Origin: Cellulomonas humilata
GTDB lineage: Bacteria > Actinomycetota > Actinomycetes > Actinomycetales > Cellulomonadaceae
DNA: 64,000 nt
NCBI RefSeq assembly: GCF_013359775.1
Contig: NZ_JABMCI010000044.1
Coordinates: forward strand, 1-64,000
Direction: 5' to 3'
Part shown: positions 1-7,638 of the stretch, piece after piece
Position numbering within the stretch: the first letter of the stretch is position 1
Layout of the letters: each line of letters starts with the position of its first letter
Translations under genes and position numbers: made by a program
Notes under the pieces: generated by a model
Told to the model about the DNA's origin: nothing
The model's input: the letters and a program-made list of their open reading frames with translations, nothing else
Database searches by the model: none

Positions 1-1
1 C

Positions 2-592
2 GCCCTGCCCACCCGGCACGGGCAACGGGTCGCCCTGCAGGTCACCGTCGCCGCCACCACCCTCGCCGGCCTGGACGACCACCCCGCCACCCTCGGCTCC
101 TACGGGCCGATCCCCGCCCAGGTCGCCCGCGAGCTCGCCCAAGACGCCACCTGGCGCCGCATCCTCACCGACCCCACCACCGGCCAGGCCCGCTCCGTCG
201 GCACCCAGACCTACCGCCCCGGCGCCGACCTGACCCGCACCGTGCAAGCCCGCGACGTGACCTGCACCTTCCCCGGCTGCAGGCAGCCGTCGACCAGGTG
301 CGAGATCGACCACCGCATCCCCTACAACCACACCCGCAGGCCGAGCGACCAGCCGCACGATCCCCAGACCTGCGAAGCGAACCTCCACTCGCTCTGCACA
401 CACCACCACCAGGCGAAGACCAAGGGCTGGTGGCGAGTCACCCACGACCGGCACACCGGCATCTCCACCTGGACCGACCGCCACGGACTGACCTACGCCC
501 GCCACCCCATCCCCATCCTGATCGCGCCGAGCGCGCTCGAACACGCGCCACCACCGCCACCACCCTCCGACTGGGGCGACCCACGCTTCTGA
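2..592 (+). CDS. DUF222/HNH endonuclease domain protein, C-terminal part
   Basis: The last 196 residues of a protein that begins before the window; the frame is open from base 2 to TGA at 590-592. It carries a treble-clef HNH nuclease domain: CTFPGC and a following Cys supply zinc ligands, CEIDHRIPY holds the catalytic Asp-His, and LHSLCTHHHQAKT holds the closing Asn-like and His residues. An upstream stretch (residues about 1-80 of the fragment) matches the end of a DUF222-type region, and this DUF222-HNH arrangement is a very common multicopy family in actinobacteria (the 13E12-repeat family). The tail is Pro-rich. The biological role of the family is not established; some copies are mobile or phage-derived. 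The family call is firm, the function is not. Confidence 0.85.
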   Translation, partial: ALPTRHGQRVALQVTVAATTLAGLDDHPATLGSYGPIPAQVARELAQDATWRRILTDPTTGQARSVGTQTYRPGADLTRTVQARDVTCTFPGCRQPSTRCEIDHRIPYNHTRRPSDQPHDPQTCEANLHSLCTHHHQAKTKGWWRVTHDRHTGISTWTDRHGLTYARHPIPILIAPSALEHAPPPPPPSDWGDPRF

Positions 593-773
593 CCCAGGTC
601 GAGTTGTCCCCGGTGCGGAGGGTCCGTGGGACGCGCTGACCAGTTGCGCCGGTGCGCCCGTGCGGCGCCCCGGTCCACCGCCAGAAGGCCCCGCCCCGGA
701 ACGCCCGCCCGACCAAGACCGCGCGTCCACCCGGCGGCATCGCACTACTGCCAGGACGTCAGCCCCCGAACGC

Positions 774-1463
774 CTACCGGACCGCGACTTCGGGGTCGTC
801 AGGTTCAGCGGCCCATCGCCACCGTGTCGGCTCCGGGACTGCCGACCGCTCTGGGTGCGCCACCAGCAGGGCACCGTGCTCGCCGAGGCCGGCGATGAGC
901 TCTGCGACTGTCACCTGCGTCGGCGCTCCCGACTCGACGAGTGTCACAGGAACGTCGAGCCCCGCAAGCGTCCCTCGCGCGTCGCGTGCGGAGGTGCTGT
1001 CCCACGTCGAGCCGGCGACGAACACCAGGTGCAGGTCGGCCTCGGTCAGGTCCGCGCGGCTGAGGTCCGCTCCCGAGAGGTCCGTCTTGACCAGGTAGGC
1101 GCGGGAGAGGTCGGCGCCGGTGAGGTCGGCGCCGTCGAGATCGGTGCGGACCAGGCGCGCACGGTGCAGTCGCGCACCCCGCGCCCGGGCGCCGGACAGG
1201 TCCGCCTTGCCCAGCTGCGCTCCGGTCAGGTCGGCGTCCTCGAGGTCGGCGCCGTGCAGCGCCGCGCCGAACAGGTCGGTGCCGCGCAGGTCGGCCCCGC
1301 GCAGGTTCGCGCCGACGAGCACGGCGTCGGCCAGGTCGAGTCCCGCGAGGTCGGCACCGGCCAGGTCCAGGCCACTGGTGTCCAGACGTGCGCCTTCCCG
1401 GCCGTCGGTGGCGCGCCAGCGCACATGGGCCGCCACGGCGTCGGGCAGCGTCGAGTCAGGCAC
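774..1463 (-). CDS. Pentapeptide-repeat protein in the immunity-gene position
   Basis: 229 residues, GTG start chosen because GGGAG lies 9 nt upstream. Residues about 25-143 are some 24 uninterrupted A(D/N)LXX pentapeptides (ADLAGLDLADAVLVGANL and so on), which fold as a right-handed quadrilateral beta-helix. The last 85 residues are not repetitive. Pentapeptide proteins such as MfpA and Qnr are acidic DNA mimics that bind DNA-acting enzymes; this one is also rich in Asp. It starts 21 bp after the stop of the PrsW-toxin gene on the same strand, so both are probably co-transcribed. That is where an immunity gene is expected for a polymorphic toxin. Immunity function is inference; a general pentapeptide-repeat protein is the safe call. 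Confidence 0.85.
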   Translation of the reverse strand: MPDSTLPDAVAAHVRWRATDGREGARLDTSGLDLAGADLAGLDLADAVLVGANLRGADLRGTDLFGAALHGADLEDADLTGAQLGKADLSGARARGARLHRARLVRTDLDGADLTGADLSRAYLVKTDLSGADLSRADLTEADLHLVFVAGSTWDSTSARDARGTLAGLDVPVTLVESGAPTQVTVAELIAGLGEHGALLVAHPERSAVPEPTRWRWAAEPDDPEVAVR

Positions 1464-1484
1464 GAGCCATCACTCCCGTCCTCG

Positions 1485-3599
1485 TCACGGCCACCACAGC
1501 ACCCGCAACGGTAGTTCGCCGCGCGCCGTCGCGGCCTCGACTGCCTCTCGGAGGGAGGACAGGTCGCTCGGCGAGAGGTTCCTGGTGTCGAGCATGATGT
1601 TCTCGTTGGACCAGTTCATCTCCTGGGAGATCTTCCGCATCGCCGCGTCGAGGTTGAACCGGCCGCGCTCGCTGTGGAACGCCTTGACGTCCCACGCCCG
1701 GCCGGCGTCGTCGATGAACTCCTCGGCCTCGTTGGCCGACCGTCGCAGGCCGCGGACCGCTCCTGACTCCTCGAGCCCGACGCCGACCTCGGCCTCCGCC
1801 CGGCTGGCGTCGGTGATCTTTCCGCCGTGCGCGGGGTCGCCGGCGAGCTCGTCGATCCGTCGGGCGCGGGCTGCGGCAGCGTCGCCGGCGGAGCCGGAGC
1901 CGGAGCCGGAGCCCGAGTTCGACCCGCTGGACGAGGACGCCTCGTTGAGCATCACGCCGGCTCCCGCGAGCGCGGCGGACGCGCCCGCGGCGGTCAGGAA
2001 GGCCGACGTCACGGTGCTCACCAGGACCAGCTCGCCGGTGGACGCGACGACCATCAGCCCGACCGGCGGGTAGAGGAACAGCGAGGCGACGAACAGGGCG
2101 ATGCCGAGGATCAGCAGCGCGTCGCCGAGCGCGTCGAGCGCGTGCAGGTTGCTCACCACCCGCTGCCCGGGGTCGCGCTGGAGCACGCCGACCAGCACGG
2201 TCGCCGCTCCGGCCGCCAGCCCGGCGCACGCGGTGCCGAGCCGCAGCTGCAGCCGACCACGGGTCTCGTGGATGCTCGGGTCTGCCACGGCTCCCGTCGC
2301 CCGGGCGAGCGGCCGCAGCTGGAGGCCGAGGAGGATCGTCGCGGCGACCCCGGCCCCCACCAGCAGCCAGAGGCCGGTGGTCCCCCGCATCGCCTGCTGG
2401 ATCCCGCGTGTCGCCGGGAACCCCCCGGCTACCAGGTACGCCAGCGCGGGGACGACGGCGAGCACCCAGAGCACCGACTGCCACGACGCCAGCGCCCGGG
2501 GGTCCGGCCAGCGCAGCACCTTCGCGCGGACGGCCACCCACGCCGGAGCCGATCGCGCGCGGTCGAGCCGTCCGGCGACGTCCACCACCGCGTCGACCAG
2601 GCGCGGCTCCCCCACCCCGGCGTCGACCGCGAAGAGCGCAGCCCGCCGCGCGAGGACGAAACGCCAGGTCACGTAGGTGCTCACCGGCACACCGGCGCGG
2701 GCCACAGCGAGCAGCGGCCGGGGATCGAGACCGGTGGGCGGCTCGCCCGGGAGCAGCACGCCGCGCTCGATGCCACGCACCCGGGCCTGCCTCACGCGGT
2801 CGTAGGCGACGACCAGCACCAGCAGCAGGACCAGCGCCCCGGGGAGCAGTCGCCCGACCCACGCGACGAGGTCGCTGAGCCACTCGATCCACCCGGGCAC
2901 CGAGCCGGTCCGCAGGTTGTAGTTCATGTGGTCCAGGCAGGCGAGCACGAGCCCGAGGACGCCGAGCCAGCGCAGGGCGTCGCGACGCCGGACGAACCAC
3001 CCCACCCCGACCGCGGCCAGCGCGGTCCAGACGAGGTGCTGCACGGAGTCGCCGCCGGCCGACGAGCCGAACGCGAACAGGTCCTGGAACGCGGCCGGCA
3101 CGGGCTGCCAGGTGGTCAGCGAGGTCCACAGTGAGGGCACCGTGATGCTCCCCGCGAGGTTGGCCCGGACCAGGTAGCCGCCGGGCACCGACATCGCCAG
3201 CGCGCCGAGGGTCGAGAAGCGCAGGGCGGCCTCGAACAGCTCGAAGCCGACGCCGAGCGCGGCGCCCAGGAGCAGGTGGTCGGTCAGGCCGAGCTGCCGG
3301 TGCGTCCGCGGCCACCGCCACGCGAGCACGACCAGCGGCGCGACCTTGACGACCTCCTCGATCACGGGGTCCACGGTGTAGGCCGCGACGGCGACGACGT
3401 CGAACAGCGACCACCCGGTGACCGTCGACAACCCCCGCGTCCACGCGATCTGCAGGACGACGGCGACGATCCCGCACGCGTAGACCCCGAACCCGAGGGC
3501 GAGCAGGAGCGTGGTCAGCCGGACCGACCGACCCCAGGAGCCGAGGACGCCGAGCTGCAGGACGCAGCACACGGCGGCGACCGTCATGAGCAGAACCAC
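1485..3599 (-). CDS. PrsW-like membrane metalloprotease with C-terminal nuclease-like toxin domain
   Basis: 704 residues from GTG at 3599, which has AGGGGG 7 nt upstream; an earlier in-frame start at 3719 would add 40 residues that look non-coding. Residues 1 to about 545 are membrane helices with PrsW/CAAX-protease-type motifs: EEVVK near residue 80, FELFE near 118 and QHLVW further on. After a Gly-Ser linker (about 554-573) comes a tail of some 125 residues with a restriction-endonuclease-like pattern: EAEVG, then EEFID, then WDVKAF, and a terminal VLWWP. D637 and K639 would be the metal and catalytic residues. Such tails are typical of polymorphic toxins, and a peptidase in cis could release the toxin. 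A pentapeptide-repeat gene follows directly. Peptidase identity is fairly clear; the toxin activity is inferred. Confidence 0.75.
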   Translation of the reverse strand: MVLLMTVAAVCCVLQLGVLGSWGRSVRLTTLLLALGFGVYACGIVAVVLQIAWTRGLSTVTGWSLFDVVAVAAYTVDPVIEEVVKVAPLVVLAWRWPRTHRQLGLTDHLLLGAALGVGFELFEAALRFSTLGALAMSVPGGYLVRANLAGSITVPSLWTSLTTWQPVPAAFQDLFAFGSSAGGDSVQHLVWTALAAVGVGWFVRRRDALRWLGVLGLVLACLDHMNYNLRTGSVPGWIEWLSDLVAWVGRLLPGALVLLLVLVVAYDRVRQARVRGIERGVLLPGEPPTGLDPRPLLAVARAGVPVSTYVTWRFVLARRAALFAVDAGVGEPRLVDAVVDVAGRLDRARSAPAWVAVRAKVLRWPDPRALASWQSVLWVLAVVPALAYLVAGGFPATRGIQQAMRGTTGLWLLVGAGVAATILLGLQLRPLARATGAVADPSIHETRGRLQLRLGTACAGLAAGAATVLVGVLQRDPGQRVVSNLHALDALGDALLILGIALFVASLFLYPPVGLMVVASTGELVLVSTVTSAFLTAAGASAALAGAGVMLNEASSSSGSNSGSGSGSGSAGDAAAARARRIDELAGDPAHGGKITDASRAEAEVGVGLEESGAVRGLRRSANEAEEFIDDAGRAWDVKAFHSERGRFNLDAAMRKISQEMNWSNENIMLDTRNLSPSDLSSLREAVEAATARGELPLRVLWWP
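1887..1920. repeat. Hexamer repeat encoding a Gly-Ser linker
   Basis: A run of imperfect GCCGGA-type hexamers inside the PrsW-toxin gene. On the minus strand it encodes the alternating Gly-Ser linker (SGSGSGSGSAG) between the membrane part and the nuclease-like tail. It marks the domain junction and is a plausible recombination point for toxin-tail exchange. Confidence 0.7.
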
Positions 3600-3718
3600 G
3601 CGTGCACCCCCTGTCGCCCGAGAGCATGCCGAGCGGAGCGGGCACGTGACACCCCCGTGTCCGGTCTGTGGACGCACCGGTCGCGGGGGTTGTCGGTGGT
3701 CGCCGCCAGGATGGGCCA

Positions 3719-4069
3719 ATGGACATCGACGACGCCCGGCGGTCGGCGCTCGCGCTGCCCGAGGTGACGGAGCGCGAGAGCTGGGGGCAGCCCGCCTGGT
3801 TCCACCGCAACCTGGTCGGGCGGATGTGGGACGCCGACCGGCTCACGGTCCGCGTGGAGGACGACGGCGAGCGCCTCGCCCTGGTGGAGCAGGTGCCGGC
3901 GCTGTACTCGACGACGGACCACCACGCGGGCACCAACCTCGTGCTCATCGCACTCGAGGTCGTCGATCCCGAGACGCTGCAGGCGCACCTCGCGGAGTCG
4001 TGGTGGTGGGCTGCGCCGCCCGTGCTCCGGCGCCGGTACCCGCACCTCGGCCCGCCGGACGAGGGTTGA
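3719..4069 (+). CDS. MmcQ/YjbR family protein
   Basis: 116 residues. The start is the ATG of MDIDDARRSALALPEVTE; an upstream in-frame ATG at 3668 would add residues with no family character. The pattern ALPEVTERESWGQPAWF near the N-terminus and the conserved central strand pattern match the MmcQ/YjbR fold (double-wing, CyaY-like), small proteins often called DNA-binding on thin evidence. It is divergent from the PrsW-toxin gene (119-bp gap) and 44 bp ahead of the alpha-amylase gene on the same strand. The length is normal for the family. The molecular role is unknown. Confidence 0.85.
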   Translation: MDIDDARRSALALPEVTERESWGQPAWFHRNLVGRMWDADRLTVRVEDDGERLALVEQVPALYSTTDHHAGTNLVLIALEVVDPETLQAHLAESWWWAAPPVLRRRYPHLGPPDEG

Positions 4070-4113
4070 GCACGGCTACGCTCGCTTGGGGACGACGAGG
4101 GACGAGGGAGCAC

Positions 4114-5391
4114 ATGACCGAGCCCGACTGGGTCCGCCACGCCATCTGGTGGCACGTCTACCCGCTGGGCGCCGTCGGCGCGTACCCCGGACAACCGCCG
4201 GGTCCCGATGAGCACCGCCTCCGCCGCCTGGTCGGGTGGCTGGACCACGTGGTGGCCCTCGGCGCGTCCGGCCTGCTGCTCGGACCCGTGTTCGCGTCGA
4301 CCACCCACGGCTACGACACCGTCGACCACCTGCGCATCGACCCCCGGCTCGGTGCCGACGGCGACTTCGACACCCTCGTCGCGGAGGCCCACGGCCGGGG
4401 CGTCAAGGTGCTGCTCGACGGGGTCTTCAACCACGTCGGACGGGACTCCGCGATCGCGCGGCGGTCGGTGGACGCGCTCGAGGGCCGGTCCGACGACGAG
4501 GTATGGCTGCTGCGGGACGCCGACGGCGCGTTCGTCGGGTTCGAGGGCCACAGCGCCCTGGTGACGCTGGACCACGCGCACCCGAGCGTCGTCGACTACG
4601 TGGTCCGCGTGATGAACCACTGGCTGGCCCGCGGCGCCGACGGCTGGCGGCTGGACGCGGCCTACGCGGTGCCGACCACCTTCTGGGCGGAGGTCCTCCC
4701 CCGCGTGCGGGCGGAGCACCCGGACGCGTGGTTCGTCGCGGAGGTCATCCACGGCGACTACCCCGCGTTCGTGCAGGAGTCGACCGTGGACTCGGTCACG
4801 CAGTACGAGCTGTGGAAGGCGATCTGGAGCTCGATCTCCGACCGCAACCTGTGGGAGCTCGCCTGGTCGCTGACGCGGCACGACGAGTTCCTCGAGTCGT
4901 TCGCACCACAGACGTTCGTCGGCAACCACGACACCACCCGGATCGCCAGCACGATCGAGGACCCTCGCCACCGGGCGCACGCGGTCGTGGTGCTCTGCAC
5001 GGTGGGCGGCACCCCGACGGTCTACGCGGGCGACGAGCTGGGGTTCACCGGCGTGAAGGAGGAACGCGAAGGGGGCGACGACGCGGTCCGTCCGGAGCTC
5101 GCGGTCGGCGGGCCCGGTCTCGTCGAGGACCCGGTGCTCCGCCTGCACCAGGACCTCCTCGGCCTGCGGCGTCGGCACCCGTGGCTGCACCGCGCCCGCA
5201 CCACCCAGGTCGCGCTCACCAACACCACGTTCGTGTACGAGGTGCGGGACGGGGACGACGCGCTGCTCGTCGCGCTCAACCTCGACGACGAGCCGCTCGC
5301 CCGACCGGCCGGTGAGCTCCTGGCCTGCGACGACGCCAGCCGCGACAGGGGCGACGTCGCGCCGCACGGCTGGGCGGTCGTCGCCCCGTAG
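4114..5391 (+). CDS. Alpha-amylase family (GH13) glycosidase
   Basis: 425 residues, ATG preceded by GAGGGAG. No signal peptide, so a cytoplasmic enzyme. The four GH13 regions are all present: DGVFNHV (region I), GWRLDAAY with the nucleophile Asp (II), FVAEVIHG with the acid Glu (III) and FVGNHDT with the transition-state Asp (IV). The protein is short for the family and lacks a long accessory domain; the C-terminal beta-domain is small (about 350-425). Cytoplasmic GH13 proteins of this size act on maltodextrins or transfer glucose units; the exact substrate cannot be read from sequence. It ends against a strong hairpin and faces the GH87 gene. Confidence 0.88.
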   Translation: MTEPDWVRHAIWWHVYPLGAVGAYPGQPPGPDEHRLRRLVGWLDHVVALGASGLLLGPVFASTTHGYDTVDHLRIDPRLGADGDFDTLVAEAHGRGVKVLLDGVFNHVGRDSAIARRSVDALEGRSDDEVWLLRDADGAFVGFEGHSALVTLDHAHPSVVDYVVRVMNHWLARGADGWRLDAAYAVPTTFWAEVLPRVRAEHPDAWFVAEVIHGDYPAFVQESTVDSVTQYELWKAIWSSISDRNLWELAWSLTRHDEFLESFAPQTFVGNHDTTRIASTIEDPRHRAHAVVVLCTVGGTPTVYAGDELGFTGVKEEREGGDDAVRPELAVGGPGLVEDPVLRLHQDLLGLRRRHPWLHRARTTQVALTNTTFVYEVRDGDDALLVALNLDDEPLARPAGELLACDDASRDRGDVAPHGWAVVAP

Positions 5392-5396
5392 GCCGA

Positions 5397-5436
5397 GGAG
5401 GGCGGTGCGCCGGATCCAGCCGACGCACCGCCCTCC
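5397..5436. terminator. Bidirectional hairpin terminator
   Basis: Perfect 13-bp stem GGAGGGCGGTGCG / CGCACCGCCCTCC with a 14-nt loop, placed between the convergent GH13 and GH87 genes, 5 bp after the GH13 stop. No long U tract follows on either strand, which is usual in high-GC actinobacteria. Confidence 0.8.
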
Positions 5437-5463
5437 CCTTCACCGCACCCCCGGCGGTGGCTG

Positions 5464-7485
5464 TTACCAGGTGGACGGCGCGGGAGGCACCTCCACCGGC
5501 GGACGGTCGTCGCAGGTGATCGTGTTGGGCAGCTGCCACGACCCGAACCACGGGCCGGTGGTGCCGCCGCCGTCGTTGCCGCCCAGGTCGACCGAGGACC
5601 ACTCCGACCCGGTGGGCTGGAAGTGGAACGTCCCGCAGTTGTTGATCCCGACGGCTCCGACGTTGCGCGCGTCCACGTTCTCGAACGTCGCCGATCCCGC
5701 TGCCCGGGCGCTGAGCACCGAGGTGCCGGTGCCGTCCACGCGGATGTCCTTGAAGTGCAGGTTGGTGACCGAGTAGAGGTCCTTCACGGGCCAGTCGGCG
5801 ACCACCATGATCGCGTTGTAGGTGTTGTCGAGGAAGTGGTCGCCGACCACCTGGACGTCCGCGTCGATGTTCCCCTGGAGCGCGTAGAACCAGATCGCGC
5901 CGAGCCCGATGTTCCAGTTGAGCTCGTAGGTGCCGGCGCGGACGGTCGTGTTGTCGGTGATCCAGAGGCTGCCGGTGAACGGTTCGGCGCCGAACCGGGA
6001 CCCCACCTGAATGGCGCTGCCCTCGCGGATCGGGTCGGCGACGAGGTTGCCGACGACCGTCGTGTCGTGACCGCCGTAGATCGCGATCCCGTTGGCGAGC
6101 GTCGGCGTCTGCACCGTGTTCCGAGCGAACGTGTTGCCGGAGTTCGTCGTGTGCTCGGCCCACATGGCCAGCCCGTCGTCGCCGGTGTTCCGCACGACGT
6201 TGTTCACCGCCGACGAGTTGGTCACGCCCGTGTGGAAGTTCAGCCCGTCGGCGATCTGGTCGACGAAGTAGCTGTTCTTCACGACGAGGTTGTCCATCGG
6301 GCCGTCCACCCACACGCCGACCTTGGTGTGCTGGATGTACAGCCCGTCGATCGTCGAGTCGCTCAGGGCGCCGCCGATGCCGTTGACCTGGTCGGTGTCG
6401 ATCCGCTCGCGCACGTCGCCCTGGATGGCGAACCCGGACAGGTGCACGTTCGACGAGCCGCCGACGGAGGCGTCCTTGCCGTAGAAGCCGACGCCGGTGT
6501 GCACGGAGCCGTCGGGGGCGGGGGTCGACAGGGCGACCTCCTTCCCGCGGATGGTCGTGTACCAGCTGCCGGCGCCCTCGATCGTGACGTCGTCCACGAC
6601 GATGTGCCGGTTCACCTGGTAGACCCCCGGCGGCACGTAGACCGGCAGGTCCTTCTTCTGCGCGAACGCGATGGCCTTGTCGAACGCGTTCGCGGCGTCC
6701 TTGCGGCCGGTCGGGTCGGCGCCGAACAGGAGCACGTTGGCTGCCTTGAGCCGCACGTGCGGCAGGCCCACCTGCTCGGAGTCGAGCAGGTCGATGACGG
6801 TCCAGGCGGCGTTGGTGCCCGCCGGTGCGGTCAGCCGCACCTTCGCCCCCGCGGGATAGGTGCGACCGAGCAGCAGGCGCTGCTCGTCGTAGAAGTGCAT
6901 GGGCCGGAACGGGGTGGTGATCGTCGGGGTCGGCGTCGTCGCCGCGGGCACGCAGCCGCACTCGGTGATCCACCAGTCGGGGTGCAGCAGCCCCGCGTTC
7001 GGGTCGTTGGTGAACGGGTACTGGTTGTACAGCCACGAGTACTGCGAGGTCAGGGTCATGGTCCGCTTGCCGGAGCCGTTCACGGTGACGTCGAGCGGCG
7101 CCGTGATGCCCCCGCCCGTCGCCGAGTCCGGGATCGAGTAGCGGACAGTGAGGGCGTTCGCGGCCTTCGGGAGCGTGAACTCCACGTGCTGCCCGGGCAG
7201 GAGCTGCACCGCCGAGCGACCCGACGCCTCCGCCGGCAGCGTGTACGCGGTCCGGTCCGGGCCGATGACCGTGCCGGTGGTGACGGCCTTCTCCGCCTCG
7301 TGCTCGAGGAACGGGACGGTGGCGCCCCGGCCGCTGACCAGCGCCGGGTCGAGAGCTGCCCGGGTGACCGGGGTGGGCACCGGCACGGGCGGACGACCGT
7401 GGGCCGACGATGCGCCCGCCGTGCCGACGACGACGGCGATCGCGACCGCGAGGGCCGTACCGGGCCGGATGACTGTGTTCCTCAC
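5464..7485 (-). CDS. Secreted GH87-type alpha-1,3-glucanase (mycodextranase/mutanase)
   Basis: 673 residues from GTG at 7485, chosen for AAGGAGG 6 nt upstream; an upstream in-frame start at 7527 has no such site. A signal peptide (hydrophobic about 8-25, then ASSAHG) sends it outside. A beta-sandwich region (about 90-240) precedes a right-handed parallel beta-helix with the pectate-lyase-like start ADPTGRKDAANAFDKAI. The segment IADGLNF followed 23-24 residues later by the pair in NTGDDGLAMW reproduces the spacing of the three catalytic Asp residues I recall for GH87 enzymes (D, then DD). GH87 enzymes cut alpha-1,3-glucan of fungal walls or dental mutan. The beta-helix fold is certain; the GH87 assignment rests on this motif spacing. 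Confidence 0.78.
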   Translation of the reverse strand: MRNTVIRPGTALAVAIAVVVGTAGASSAHGRPPVPVPTPVTRAALDPALVSGRGATVPFLEHEAEKAVTTGTVIGPDRTAYTLPAEASGRSAVQLLPGQHVEFTLPKAANALTVRYSIPDSATGGGITAPLDVTVNGSGKRTMTLTSQYSWLYNQYPFTNDPNAGLLHPDWWITECGCVPAATTPTPTITTPFRPMHFYDEQRLLLGRTYPAGAKVRLTAPAGTNAAWTVIDLLDSEQVGLPHVRLKAANVLLFGADPTGRKDAANAFDKAIAFAQKKDLPVYVPPGVYQVNRHIVVDDVTIEGAGSWYTTIRGKEVALSTPAPDGSVHTGVGFYGKDASVGGSSNVHLSGFAIQGDVRERIDTDQVNGIGGALSDSTIDGLYIQHTKVGVWVDGPMDNLVVKNSYFVDQIADGLNFHTGVTNSSAVNNVVRNTGDDGLAMWAEHTTNSGNTFARNTVQTPTLANGIAIYGGHDTTVVGNLVADPIREGSAIQVGSRFGAEPFTGSLWITDNTTVRAGTYELNWNIGLGAIWFYALQGNIDADVQVVGDHFLDNTYNAIMVVADWPVKDLYSVTNLHFKDIRVDGTGTSVLSARAAGSATFENVDARNVGAVGINNCGTFHFQPTGSEWSSVDLGGNDGGGTTGPWFGSWQLPNTITCDDRPPVEVPPAPSTW

Positions 7486-7638
7486 GGAGCGCCTCCTTGC
7501 GCAGCCGGGACGGCGCTGAGGTGACAAGGGGGCACCGCGCCGCGTGGACGGGACACACCGTACGTTCTGGACAATCGGGTGGACAAGACTGAATGCGAAG
7601 ATGCAAGAACTTACGTATTGCGTCGCAAGATCCGGCTG
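7486..7638 (-). promoter_or_regulatory. Upstream region of the GH87 gene with palindrome
   Basis: This 153-bp gap is visibly richer in A+T than its surroundings and separates two minus-strand genes. It contains the palindrome TTGCGTCGCAA (7618-7628) and two copies of GCAAGA (7603 and 7624). It probably holds the promoter and an operator for the glucanase gene. I could not settle a -35/-10 pair. Confidence 0.4.

Noticed and set aside
1..592. HNH gene as evidence of an integrated element or defence island
   Set aside because: DUF222-HNH proteins are scattered in many copies through actinobacterial chromosomes, and no integrase, terminase or defence gene is adjacent.
1456..5367. A 1,303-residue open frame on the minus strand
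   Set aside because: It is the out-of-phase shadow of the PrsW-toxin gene and the GH13 gene; composition is Arg/Ala/Gly/Pro-rich and no domain is recognisable.
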